NCBI GenBank assembly: GCA_045863035.1 | Contig: BTUV01000019.1 | Location: 1-37,800, forward strand | Origin: H2-BAC3 sp045863035 | GTDB lineage: Bacteria > Bacteroidota > Ignavibacteria > Ignavibacteriales > Ignavibacteriaceae | DNA length: 37,800 nt | Direction: 5' to 3' | The notes under the pieces: generated by a model | The model's database searches: none | What the model was told of the DNA's origin: nothing | Seen by the model: only the letters and a program-made list of their open reading frames with translations | Made by a program: the position numbers and the translations under genes | Shown here: positions 22,076 to 30,923 of the stretch, piece after piece | How positions within the stretch are numbered: the stretch's first letter is position 1 | Layout of the letters: the number at the start of each line of letters is the position of its first letter

Positions 22076-23449
22076 ATGTCTATGTTAATTTTTCTTTACA
22101 TCCTGAAAAATCACGCTACCCCCTTCATATTTTCAGCCGGAACGCTGATGGGAATTTTTCTCCTGCAGTTTCTCATGAAGGCAGCAGATAAATTGGTGGG
22201 CAAAGGGCTGGATTTTATCGTGATTTTTGAGTTAATCGCTTATAACCTCGCCTGGATGGTGGTCCTGGTGATTCCCATGGCGGTTTTGGTTGCTACACTT
22301 ATGGCATTCGGGTCAATGTCTCAGAATAACGAGATTACCGTGATGAAATCAGCCGGAGTAAGTCTTTACAGGATGATGCTTGGACCATTTGTGGCTTCAA
22401 TCGTAGTTGCCGGGCTGCTAATTTCCTTTAACAACGATGTTCTGCCCGATGCAAACCACCAGGCCAAGATTCTGATGTTTGAGATTTCACAGAAAAAGCC
22501 GACCCTCTCCATCGAACCGGGTATCTTTTCTCAGGAGGTGAATAATACTGCAATCCTGGTGAGGGATATTAACCGCCAGACCGGAATGATGAACCAGATT
22601 ACCCTCTATGATTATTCAGACCCGGCTAAAATTAACATCGTAACAGCCGAGTCCGGTAAACTCTATTTTACCGCGGATATGACCAAACTGATCATGGATT
22701 TGAATAACGGTGAGATACACGAAACTGACCAGAAAGAAAATGGTCTCTATCGGAAACTTCTTTTCACCCGTCATAAGATTACCATGAATGCTGACCAGTT
22801 CTCAATCCAATCCTCCGGCATCGGAAGTCACCGGGGCGACCGTGAGCTGAGCGCGGAGGATATGTGGGTTAGAGTTGATAGTCTGATGTCTATCAGGAAT
22901 TCCTATTTCTCTTTGTTTATGGCTGATGTGAACAGATATTTCATCGGAGACAGTCTGGAAAAAAGGAAGCCGTTTAAAACGGATGACGCAGCCCCGCCTG
23001 ATTTTCGTAATATGATCACTAAACTTCAGGCACAGAAAAATCTTATCATCTCCTCTTCAATGAGAGTTGATATGATGCAGGGGGAAGCAGACAAATATCT
23101 GGTTGAAATTCATAAAAAATACTCTATCCCGGTTGCCTGCATTATTTTTATTCTGCTCGGCAGCCCGCTCGGCATAATGACACGCAAAGGGGGCTTCGGC
23201 ATGGCGGCGAGCATTAGTCTCTTTTTCTTTCTTATATATTGGGCATTTCTTATCGGCGGTGAAAAATTAGCCGACAGAGGAATGGTGACCCCACTCTGGG
23301 GAATGTGGTCTGCAAATCTGCTGATGGGGGTACTGGGTATTGTTCTGACGAATAAAACCGCGAAGGAAACCATAAATCTTGATTTTACTTTCCTGAAAAA
23401 ACTGATACCAAAGAAATGGCGCTCAGAGGAGAACAATGAAACTACTTGA
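22076..23449 (+). CDS. lptF: LPS export permease, LptF/LptG family (first copy)
   Basis: About 457 residues of the YjgP/YjgQ family, the membrane half of the LptB2FG transporter that extracts lipopolysaccharide from the inner membrane. Helices lie near the N-terminus (FIFSAGTLMGIFLLQFLM, VVLVIPMAVLVATLMAFG), followed by FGSMSQNNEITVMKSAGVSLYRMM, the family-specific coupling segment. A periplasmic jellyroll-like region (about 145-330) and three C-terminal helices (CIIFILLGSPLGI...) complete the protein. I take ATG at 22076. TTG at 22073 and ATG at 22082 are also possible. It overlaps the next gene by 14 bp. The F/G naming follows gene order and is not certain. Confidence 0.92.
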   Translation: MSMLIFLYILKNHATPFIFSAGTLMGIFLLQFLMKAADKLVGKGLDFIVIFELIAYNLAWMVVLVIPMAVLVATLMAFGSMSQNNEITVMKSAGVSLYRMMLGPFVASIVVAGLLISFNNDVLPDANHQAKILMFEISQKKPTLSIEPGIFSQEVNNTAILVRDINRQTGMMNQITLYDYSDPAKINIVTAESGKLYFTADMTKLIMDLNNGEIHETDQKENGLYRKLLFTRHKITMNADQFSIQSSGIGSHRGDRELSAEDMWVRVDSLMSIRNSYFSLFMADVNRYFIGDSLEKRKPFKTDDAAPPDFRNMITKLQAQKNLIISSSMRVDMMQGEADKYLVEIHKKYSIPVACIIFILLGSPLGIMTRKGGFGMAASISLFFFLIYWAFLIGGEKLADRGMVTPLWGMWSANLLMGVLGIVLTNKTAKETINLDFTFLKKLIPKKWRSEENNETT

Positions 23450-24518
23450 CCGCTACCTTCTGAAACAGTTTGGGCAGACAGTTTTTTTCGGGCTGATTGC
23501 CTTCACTTCACTCTTTGTGGTAATTGACCTGATGGAAAATATGGATGACTTTATTGATAATAACGTCATCAGCAGTATCGTGTTTGAATATTATATCGTG
23601 TTCATCCCGGAAATCATTAAACTGATGCTTCCGGTTTCGGTTCTCTTTTCTGCTTTGTTCACTACCGGAAAGATGGCAAACCTGAATGAACTCACCGCCA
23701 TTAAAGCAGGGGGAGTCAGTATGTTCAGATATATGATGCCCATTCTGATAGTCTGCTTTTTCATAAGCGTGATGGCGGTGTATTTCAGCGGATATATTGT
23801 ACCGCTCGCCAACAAAAGAAAGTTTAATATCGAAATGAATTATCTTAACAAAGGACATTCATTCGCGGGCAGCAATATCTTCTTTCAGGATAGCCCGACC
23901 CGCATTGTTTCAATCTCGTACTTTGATGAACCAAACAATAATGCACTCCGTGTGAGCATTCAGGATTTCGATAAAAACGACATCACCAAAGTTCTCCGGC
24001 GTTTTGACGCGGGCAGGATGTTTTACGATACCCTTAACGGAAACTGGGTAATGCCAATTGGTTACAAAAGAACTTTTACTGATTCTGTATTTACCACCAC
24101 CCGTATTGATTCATTTCATTTAACTGGTCTGAATTTTAAGCCCGCTGACCTTGCCTCTAAACAGCTAAAGCCGGAGGAGATGAACTTAACCGAACTCCAA
24201 AAGTTTATTGCAGACCAGATTCGCGCCGGTAATGACGTCCGTAAGATTGAAATTGAGTATTACTCACGTTATTCATTTGCGTTTACATCGCTGATTATTG
24301 TGCTCTTTGGACTCCCCTTTTCTGCAAACAAGCGGAAAGGCGGGGTTGCGCTTCAGATCGGCATAAATATCCTTATCACATTCATCTATCTCGTAATGAT
24401 GAAAATAATTCAGGCCTTCGGCAAGAACGGCTCCCTTGATCCGATTCTGACTGCATGGCTGGTCAATTTTGTATTTATTGCCGCGTCTGCTATCAATCTT
24501 ACACGGCTGAAACAATGA
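23436..24518 (+). CDS. lptG: LPS export permease, LptF/LptG family (second copy)
   Basis: A 360-residue second YjgP/YjgQ family permease, partner of the preceding gene. It opens MKLLDRYLLKQFGQTVFFG, with helices at about 12-32, 45-70 (FIPEIIKLMLPVSVLFSALF) and 97-118, the coupling motif GKMANLNELTAIKAGGVSMFRYM, a periplasmic beta domain and three C-terminal helices. Start ATG with GAGGAG 5 bp upstream, inside the end of lptF, so coupled translation gives the 1:1 heterodimer. LptB ATPase and LptC are not in the window. A heptad repeat follows the TGA stop directly. Confidence 0.93.
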   Translation: MKLLDRYLLKQFGQTVFFGLIAFTSLFVVIDLMENMDDFIDNNVISSIVFEYYIVFIPEIIKLMLPVSVLFSALFTTGKMANLNELTAIKAGGVSMFRYMMPILIVCFFISVMAVYFSGYIVPLANKRKFNIEMNYLNKGHSFAGSNIFFQDSPTRIVSISYFDEPNNNALRVSIQDFDKNDITKVLRRFDAGRMFYDTLNGNWVMPIGYKRTFTDSVFTTTRIDSFHLTGLNFKPADLASKQLKPEEMNLTELQKFIADQIRAGNDVRKIEIEYYSRYSFAFTSLIIVLFGLPFSANKRKGGVALQIGINILITFIYLVMMKIIQAFGKNGSLDPILTAWLVNFVFIAASAINLTRLKQ

Positions 24519-24574
24519 GAAGGAAGTATGAAGTTGAAGTATGAATTATGAATTATGAATTATGAATTGGTTCA
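24519..24574. repeat. Heptad array directly after the lptG stop codon
   Basis: GAAGTATGAAGTTGAAGTATGAATT followed by three ATGAATT units, starting within 5 bp of the stop codon. It leads directly into the hairpin-type tandem array. Confidence 0.75.
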
Positions 24575-25238
24575 TAATTTTCGTAAAGACGTTGCAATCG
24601 GCGCGGCGGATATATAGAATTTAAATCCCGACCGCAGTCGGGATGCGTCTTCTCAGCGTGTTAATTGGTTAGCACTATCGGAAACATACGACCATTCCGG
24701 GGTCGGACAGGTGTCGTGTTTCATTCATATTTCTACCAACCTTCAATCCCTCCGGAATTGTTGCAAAATTTTCGTAGAGACTATGCGATCGGCGCGGCGG
24801 ATATATAGAATTTAAATCCCGACCGCAGTCGGGATGTGTCTTCTCAGCGTGTTAATTGGTTAGCACTACCAGAAACATAGGACCCTTCCGGGGTCGGACA
24901 GGTGTCGTGTTTCATTCATATTTCTACCCACCATCAATCCCTTCGGGATTGTTGCAAAATTTTCGTAAAGAAGTTGCAATCGGCGCGGCGGATATATGGA
25001 ATTTAAATCCCGACCGCAGTCGGGATGTGTCTTCTCAGCGTGTTAATTGGTTAGCACTACCAGAAACATAGGACCCTTCCGGGGTCGGACAGGTGTCGTG
25101 TTTCATTCATATTTCTACCCACCATCAATCCCTTCGGGATTGTTGCAAAATTTTCGTAAAGAAGTTGCAATCGGCGCGGCGGATATATGGAATTTAAATC
25201 CCGACGCAGTCGGGATGCAGCGTCTCAAACCAGGCGAG
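24575..25238. repeat. 191-bp tandem repeat, three full units plus a partial fourth
   Basis: The marker GCGCGGCGGATATAT recurs at 24601, 24792, 24983 and 25174, an exact 191-bp spacing. Each unit has the left arm 'cgtaaagacgttgcaatcgg', a hairpin ATCCCGAC-cgca-GTCGGGAT, a segment 'cttccggggtcggacaggtg' and a hairpin CAATCCC-ttc-GGGATTG. Units 2 and 3 look almost identical, suggesting recent duplication. Unit 1 is more diverged. The partial fourth unit has lost one base from the first hairpin loop and ends in 'gcagcgtctcaaacc', like dispersed element B. The 191-bp period is not a multiple of three, and the two overlapping short reading frames in it are products of the repeat, not genes. Confidence 0.9.
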
Positions 25239-25454
25239 GACAATAAGGTCTGCACGGACAGTAACGAAAATGACACATGACAGTCACTTCACAATTATTA
25301 CAACATTTGTAGCGTAATAACTTTGCCTGCTTGAGTGTTAACTGCTTCTTTGCGCCTTAGATTCTTTGCGCGAAATGCGGATTGTTATTGACAGGGTTAA
25401 AACTTTGCGTTTCCGTCTCGGCGGATAGCGCTTATTATAGAACCAGCAATGCCT
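25239..25454. other. Gene-free sequence between tandem array and terminator
   Basis: About 215 bp without a gene. It contains 'gcgaggacaataaggtctgcacggacagtaacg', matching the tail after element B, and low-complexity TTTGCG phrases ('ctttgcgccttagattctttgcgcgaaatgcgg'). Confidence 0.5.
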
Positions 25455-25491
25455 TAAAACAAAAAGCCCCGGCAGTAACCAGGGCTTTTTT
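25455..25491 (-). terminator. Terminator after the outer-membrane protein gene
   Basis: AAAAGCCC (25462-25469) and GGGCTTTT (25482-25489) pair. On the minus strand the hairpin is followed by TTGTTTTAAGG. A-runs and T-runs on both sides make it usable in both directions. Confidence 0.8.
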
Positions 25492-25528
25492 CAGTTAAAA
25501 GTTAATACTCATATTTTAAAATTCGGAA

Positions 25529-26968
25529 TTAGAATTTCCATCTTCCGCCGAAAGCAAATGCGATGCGTTCAACTTTGCCGGGAGTGAATATATATTGTAA
25601 ATCAGGAATAGAAGCATTCATCTCAACCGGTCCGATGGAGAATCCGGCGCCTACTGACCAGATGAAGTCATCATCACCGCCAAAAGAGAATCCGCCGCGC
25701 AGAAATGGCAGCCATGAGGTTGCGTTCCATTCACCGCCGAGTGAAATTCTGGGTTTAGTGCTGTTTCTGGGTTCATCATTAAAGCCCTGATTATAGTCCA
25801 GTCCGAGCAGGAAGTAACGCTCATCCACACCTGACTTATATACATAATACGCAACACCAAGACGCAATGCTGTGGGCAAGTCTTTTTCAAATGAGCCGAT
25901 ATACTTACCTTCACCGCGCAGTTTACTGGTCAGTGAATCTCTCTGCTCCTGGCTGGTGATATCGGTTATATATATGTCTGAGTTGCCTGAATATTCTACC
26001 GGTTTCTGGTCAAAGGTCATACTGCCGATATCTGTAATGGCAAAACCAACTGACAGACGGTCATTTACGATGGCGCTCAGACCAAGATCAAATCCGAGAG
26101 CTGAACCGGCAGGAGTCGGAAAGGGACCAAAACTGTCACCAACACCGGTTCCTGTGGAGTCAAAATCATATTCCATTCCAAGGTCAGGTGAAAAGGCCAT
26201 GTATGTTTTAACTTTTCCGTAACCCTCAATGGTCGGACCTGTTGTTTCAATGCGGGTATCAACTTCCTGTATGCCCAGATACGCATAGGTATGCACTAAT
26301 TTAATGCCTACCCCAGCCGTCAGCTTCTGAATAAATTTCGGTTTGAAATTACCCAGATCGCGGGCATAATTAAATGAATATTCGCGTGTATAGGAGGCCT
26401 GTGCATCAAGATCATTAATATCAATGATGCTTCCCTGCGGATTACCGAGAAGGAGCAAATCAACAATACCAACCGGAATTTTGAACTTAAAGTCAACGAA
26501 ATCATTTATTGCAAATCCGAAAGTTCCGATTTTCTCACCTAAGTTCATTACAAACCCGAGGTGATTAAATGAGGTGCTCATCAGAATTCTGCCGCCGTCA
26601 ACAAAAAGGTCATGAAATCTCTGCTTGTCAGAAGCATCCAGAAGCCGGCTTGCCTGTGTTCCGTTAGAATCCACTCCCCCGATAAAGTAATTATACTCAT
26701 CAAGATTAGCGAAATCCGTACCAACACGAAGACTCATGTTCGGCAGTGGAAAGTGTGTGGAAAACTCAACCTTAGCAGTACCCGGAAGCGCCAGGTTTGC
26801 AGGATTTTTACCAATGGCGTAAAGTCCGCGTGAGAGGATGGTATATGTTTTAGCCGTGGAAGTTGTCCAAGCATCAGTTAAACCTGTGCTTCCTGAACCT
26901 TGAGCGTATATATCAGCCCCGAGGATGAGGAAAAGAACCGCCGTAATTAATTTGATATATTTTTTCAT
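25529..26968 (-). CDS. Outer-membrane protein, probably DUF5723-like
   Basis: A 479-residue exported protein. Signal peptide MKKYIKLITAVLFLILGADIYAQ, then GLYAIGKNPANLALPG, an opening seen in PorV/FadL-like and DUF5723 outer-membrane proteins of Bacteroidota. Long alternating strands follow (GVGIKLVHTYAYLGIQEV, LSVGFAITDIGSMTFDQ, LPTALRLGVAYYVYK, FLRGGFSFGGDDDFIWSVGAGFSIGP), and the C-terminal ends GGRWKF with an aromatic last residue. It lies 16 bp after a large lipoprotein gene and probably forms an outer-membrane pair with it. The function is unknown, and the family call is moderate. Confidence 0.8.
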   Translation of the reverse strand: MKKYIKLITAVLFLILGADIYAQGSGSTGLTDAWTTSTAKTYTILSRGLYAIGKNPANLALPGTAKVEFSTHFPLPNMSLRVGTDFANLDEYNYFIGGVDSNGTQASRLLDASDKQRFHDLFVDGGRILMSTSFNHLGFVMNLGEKIGTFGFAINDFVDFKFKIPVGIVDLLLLGNPQGSIIDINDLDAQASYTREYSFNYARDLGNFKPKFIQKLTAGVGIKLVHTYAYLGIQEVDTRIETTGPTIEGYGKVKTYMAFSPDLGMEYDFDSTGTGVGDSFGPFPTPAGSALGFDLGLSAIVNDRLSVGFAITDIGSMTFDQKPVEYSGNSDIYITDITSQEQRDSLTSKLRGEGKYIGSFEKDLPTALRLGVAYYVYKSGVDERYFLLGLDYNQGFNDEPRNSTKPRISLGGEWNATSWLPFLRGGFSFGGDDDFIWSVGAGFSIGPVEMNASIPDLQYIFTPGKVERIAFAFGGRWKF

Positions 26969-26984
26969 GATGTTCCTCCTTTCC

Positions 26985-29066
26985 TTATGGCTTTACTCTG
27001 TATTGAACTAAACCGAACCCTTTAATCTTGATCTTGTCACTGGTTCTGAACTGAACCGGCAGCGCATTCACTCCTGTTGTGTTCAGATTAACCGTTGAGA
27101 CAATTTTCTTTGCAAGGGTCAGTTTTGAAAACTCATCCTGATTTACCTGTAAGGTAAAAGTATTTGAGCGCGGAGTTGTAACTTTTCCGTTAACATCAAC
27201 TAAACCACCCAACACATTTAAAGTTGAAGGATTAGGCGCCCGGTTCGGCGGGAACCTGAAAAGAAGATTTCCGTTCTCATCATAAAAATCACTGACAACA
27301 GATATACCAAGAGGCAGTCCGTTTTCAATATTCATACTGATAGAAGCTGAGAGCAGGTTATCAAGATTTTCTCTGTTGCTTTCTTCAATATTAACTTCAC
27401 TGGTATCGGTAAACTGACCTCCGCCTATTCCGAGTTTAACCGGTACTTCAATATCAGAATTACCATAAAGTGAATCGGTTGCGGCAATAGCGCCAACTTT
27501 ATAGCCCGGATTCAATATCGCGTTATATTTAAGAATAATCGAATCAGGAGGAGAAGTTGCAAAAGCATTAATAAAATCACGCAATTCCTGATCGCTCAGT
27601 GTTATGGTATTTGCATTCTGATGAATTACGGTATAAGGAATATTTACCACCTGTGTACGATAACTGTTTTTACCTGTAATAGTACCGGAAAAACCAAGTT
27701 CCTCAGTAGTGGTTGAATTAATATTGAGAACAAGACCAAACTTATCAAAAACTAACTGTGAAGCCGTGAAAGCAGAGAAGGTTCCGAGTTTGATCGGGAT
27801 ACTAGTTGCCGCGAAATCAAGAGGAGTCGGCTTAAACTTTCCGTTAATTGATTTAAGCACCAATTCTGACATGGATACAAGAACTGCTATATTATCTGTT
27901 TTGCGAAGTGTTCTTGGGTCAGTTGCCGGAACAGTGTTAACCGTTACAGAAAAATCCAATTCGTTTGTAAGCGTTGAACCGCCGCTGCCGCTAACTATCC
28001 TCCAGTCATGCAAATCAGAAACAGTAACTGTCTGACTTTCTGAACCTGAACCAACCCTGCCCAGAGTTGGCATAGCCGTAAAAGGAGTGTTATCGGGTTT
28101 GCGCAAATTATTTATTGTAAGACCGGCAATCACGCCTACATCAAGAGTGTTTGAAAGAGTTAAACTAAGCTGCCCCTGATCAATTACAATCTCAGCAAAT
28201 GATGATGAGTCATCAAGGACAAAAGTGCTGTCAAAAGAAACGGGGTCCTGAGCAGGCAGCGGTGCGGTAACCTGCGAAAGTGTGAAACTGGTGAACTGAG
28301 CCACAACACCTGTACCGGCATTGTTCGGCAGTGTAATAATTGAACCGCCGGAGCCAGGTGAGGAAAGCACAATGTCAATACTCATACCTTTGGGAACCAC
28401 AGCTCCTGCAAGGGGAAATACTATGGTGCCTCTCTGCCCCTGCGGGATATTAAGGGGAGTGTTTGAAGTAAGCTGCGGAATTACCACTCCTGTTGCAGTA
28501 TTCTTAAATGAAACACTGTTAATGGTAATAGTGACGCCGTTGTTATTATCAAAATGAAGTTCGAGGTTACCTGACTCAAATACTGCTTCTTCGAATGAAT
28601 CAATCGGAGGAAGACTCTTACTCACAGATTGAGCTGGTATTGGAGGAAAGAGAAATGGTTGTCCGCCGGTTGCGCCGGGTGCAAACTCACTTACCGGGAT
28701 ATTTACAGTTACCGGTGTTGGCTGATTAACCTTAATTGCACCGATAGTAAAACCGGTTGATAGTCCAATTGGTGACATCCTTAGTTTGTCGCCAACAACT
28801 ATCGGAGAAATATCGCTAACTTCACCGTAATAAAGCAGACCCAGCCGGGTAGGATCATTGTATGCACGAAGAACTGATGAGTCCTTGTCAATTACTGATT
28901 GAAGGTTGAACTCTCTGTCCACAACAGGAACGGTTAAATCAACGTCCCAGCTTGGCATAATAGGGTTTTTAACCTCGCATCCCTGCAGAATCAGAACCAG
29001 CAGCGCCAATGCAGCCGCCGGAACGATACTCCGCAGAAATCTATTACAAAGTTCTGATAAGATCAT
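26985..29066 (-). CDS. Large lipoprotein of unknown function
   Basis: A 693-residue lipoprotein: signal ending ALALLVLILQGC (Cys at ~30), followed by repeated beta-sandwich-like segments rich in Thr, Val, Pro and Asn, including several 'LTLSNTLDVGV' / 'LELHFDNNNGVTIT' type strands. I do not recognise a family. The start ATG is preceded by GGAGGAAAA. It is unusually poor in the TATATA hexamer found in most neighbouring genes. Coupled by a 16-bp gap to the outer-membrane protein gene downstream. Likely anchored in the outer membrane, possibly as a surface or assembly partner. Confidence 0.8.
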   Translation of the reverse strand: MILSELCNRFLRSIVPAAALALLVLILQGCEVKNPIMPSWDVDLTVPVVDREFNLQSVIDKDSSVLRAYNDPTRLGLLYYGEVSDISPIVVGDKLRMSPIGLSTGFTIGAIKVNQPTPVTVNIPVSEFAPGATGGQPFLFPPIPAQSVSKSLPPIDSFEEAVFESGNLELHFDNNNGVTITINSVSFKNTATGVVIPQLTSNTPLNIPQGQRGTIVFPLAGAVVPKGMSIDIVLSSPGSGGSIITLPNNAGTGVVAQFTSFTLSQVTAPLPAQDPVSFDSTFVLDDSSSFAEIVIDQGQLSLTLSNTLDVGVIAGLTINNLRKPDNTPFTAMPTLGRVGSGSESQTVTVSDLHDWRIVSGSGGSTLTNELDFSVTVNTVPATDPRTLRKTDNIAVLVSMSELVLKSINGKFKPTPLDFAATSIPIKLGTFSAFTASQLVFDKFGLVLNINSTTTEELGFSGTITGKNSYRTQVVNIPYTVIHQNANTITLSDQELRDFINAFATSPPDSIILKYNAILNPGYKVGAIAATDSLYGNSDIEVPVKLGIGGGQFTDTSEVNIEESNRENLDNLLSASISMNIENGLPLGISVVSDFYDENGNLLFRFPPNRAPNPSTLNVLGGLVDVNGKVTTPRSNTFTLQVNQDEFSKLTLAKKIVSTVNLNTTGVNALPVQFRTSDKIKIKGFGLVQYRVKP

Positions 29067-29161
29067 TTTTCCTCCGGAATTTTTTCACTTTGGATGGTAA
29101 TGTAATTCTCATAATTGTCTGACAGTGTGTCATACATCAGCTATTTAAGAAAATAGTGATA

Positions 29162-29207
29162 TATAACAAGGGCTGACGCAGAACACACATCTGCATCAGC
29201 CCTTTTT
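29162..29207. terminator. Hairpin terminator between DUF3467 gene and lipoprotein gene
   Basis: AAGGGCTGACGCAGA (29168-29182) pairs with TCTGCATCAGCCCTT (29190-29204), one mismatch in 15, with a 7-nt loop. The T-run is better on the + strand, yet the gene that needs ending (29217, -) reads the other way, where the tail is only TTGTTATAT. It may work in both directions or as an RNA end-protecting hairpin. Confidence 0.65.
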
Positions 29208-29216
29208 ATAACAGTA

Positions 29217-29543
29217 TTAGTTGATTTTTCCTTTTTCAGGGTAGGGCATAAAACCGAACGCCTGATCCTGGGGGCCGTCAACTTTTATTTCTCCGAACCG
29301 GCTTTCATACTTATCAAGATTATCCTTCAGCGCCCGCATGAACATTTTGGCATGCTGCGGTGTTGTGATTATCCTTGAAAATACTTTTGCCTTAGGTACA
29401 CCCGGAACTATCCTGGTAAAATCAATTACGAATTCAGCCGGAGAGTGGGTGATTATTGCAAAATTAGAATAAATGCCTTCAGCTTCTTTTTCATCCAACT
29501 GGATATTTATCTGCTGAGGAGGCGGAAGATTATTCTGGCTCAT
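29217..29543 (-). CDS. DUF3467 family protein
   Basis: A 108-residue cytoplasmic protein of the conserved DUF3467 family (function unknown). The family pattern is easy to see: INIQLDEKEAEGIYSNFAIITHSPAEFVIDF, then PGVPKAKVFSRIITTPQHAKMFMRALKDNLDKYE. It follows the TPR lipoprotein by 12 bp and is probably co-transcribed with it. Widespread in Bacteroidota and anaerobes. No catalytic residues are known. Confidence 0.92.
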   Translation of the reverse strand: MSQNNLPPPQQINIQLDEKEAEGIYSNFAIITHSPAEFVIDFTRIVPGVPKAKVFSRIITTPQHAKMFMRALKDNLDKYESRFGEIKVDGPQDQAFGFMPYPEKGKIN

Positions 29544-29555
29544 TAATCGCTTTCT

Positions 29556-30722
29556 TTACTTTCTGTTTGCGTCTGCTTTTTCAAAAGCTTTGGTTGCATC
29601 TTCAAGTCTTCCAAGTACGGAATATACTTTTCCGAGCAGCTCCCATGCAGCAGCATCGTCGGGTTTCACTTCAAGATATTTTTCAAAATACGGAAGTGCC
29701 TGGTTATACTTTACCTTTACTTCCGGATCTTCTATGCCGGCTGTTTCAGCATCCTTTGCCATTTTTGTCCCCCACTTAACATAAGTGATGGCAAGGTTGT
29801 AATCAGCATTTATATACTCAGGGTCAATTTCAAGCGCTTTAAGGAACTGTTGTTCTGCTCCCTTAAAATCATCCACGCCAAGTAAAAGAACTCCGTAATT
29901 ATAACGGTAGAGTTTGTTCGCCGGTTCTTTTTCAACACCTTCTTTAAATGCGCTGAGCGCTATATCTGTCTTTCCTGCGGCGATATAAGCATTCGAAAGA
30001 TACAGAAGAATTTCAGGATCGTTCGGATATTTTGCTTTTCCCTTTTCAAGTATTTCTATTGCCTGTTCAAATTTATTCTGTGCTTCTTTTGAATCAGCAG
30101 GGTCTTTTGAAGTTTCAAACTTATCCTTCATTTTCTGCCCCTGATCATAATATATCTCACCGATAAAGCGATAACCCTCAGGTGAGTCATCAAGTTTTAT
30201 AAGCTTATTTAACGGGGCGATTGCCTCATCATAGCGACCCATGCTGAGATATACATAAGCAAGATACTTATAGGTATTCGGAGAATCGGGCTGGATGTTG
30301 GTAGCCATCTCAAATGACTCAGCAGACTTCTGATAATAGGTCATGCCTGAGTCAGTATCCTGCGTTTTATTGGCTTTCTGATAAAATGCAACACCTTTAT
30401 TAAAAAGCGTGCCCCAGGTAGCCAATTTCTGAGAGTTTATATCTTTCTCAAACTTTTTACTGATCTCAAGTGACTTATCAAAATGAACCAGCATTGTGTC
30501 AAAAACTTCTTTTTCGGCATAGAGCACACCGAGGAGGAAATAGCCCTCATCACTTTTAGGATTCTTGGAAATTTCTCTCTTTAATGATTCAATTGCCTTG
30601 TCAGTATTCTTCTGCTGGATGTAGAGTTTTGCACTGGTAATATCTGCCGATGAACACTGAAAGCCGGTTACAAGCATTCCCGCGGCCAGCAGACCGAGGA
30701 GGATATAACGGTATTTTTGCAT
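29556..30722 (-). CDS. TPR lipoprotein
   Basis: A 388-residue lipoprotein with a signal peptide ending TGFQC (Cys ~23) and about eight tetratricopeptide repeats filling the rest (for example YFLLGVLYAEKEVFDTMLVHFDKSL, YKYLAYVYLSMGRYDEAIAPLNKL, LYLSNAYIAAGKTDIALSAFKEG, YRYNYGVLLLGVDDFKGAEQQFLKAL, WELLGKVYSVLGRLEDATKAFEKA). Such proteins act as scaffolds for envelope complexes; the partners here are unknown. ATG start with AAAAGGAAAC upstream. It is divergent from the adenosine deaminase gene across 200 bp. Confidence 0.9.
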   Translation of the reverse strand: MQKYRYILLGLLAAGMLVTGFQCSSADITSAKLYIQQKNTDKAIESLKREISKNPKSDEGYFLLGVLYAEKEVFDTMLVHFDKSLEISKKFEKDINSQKLATWGTLFNKGVAFYQKANKTQDTDSGMTYYQKSAESFEMATNIQPDSPNTYKYLAYVYLSMGRYDEAIAPLNKLIKLDDSPEGYRFIGEIYYDQGQKMKDKFETSKDPADSKEAQNKFEQAIEILEKGKAKYPNDPEILLYLSNAYIAAGKTDIALSAFKEGVEKEPANKLYRYNYGVLLLGVDDFKGAEQQFLKALEIDPEYINADYNLAITYVKWGTKMAKDAETAGIEDPEVKVKYNQALPYFEKYLEVKPDDAAAWELLGKVYSVLGRLEDATKAFEKADANRK

Positions 30723-30923
30723 TAGTTTCCTTTTCGATTGAACATGATTTTTTTTCTACCCTAAATATAGGAATAATTTCAATCCTATCAGGGATTCAGG
30801 AAGGGTATAACCAGGATAAATATATTTCTTTTTTCACCTCGCTTTTCCCCTCTCAGCCCCGGCATTTTTGATTGTTATTCTTCCGTTCAGAGGTAAATTT
30901 ACTATGAAAAAAAGGAATTTTTC

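Noticed and set aside
24856..25280. Two overlapping + strand reading frames with 50 identical residues
   Set aside because: They are the same piece of the 191-bp repeat read twice; the period is not a multiple of three and no start signal is present.
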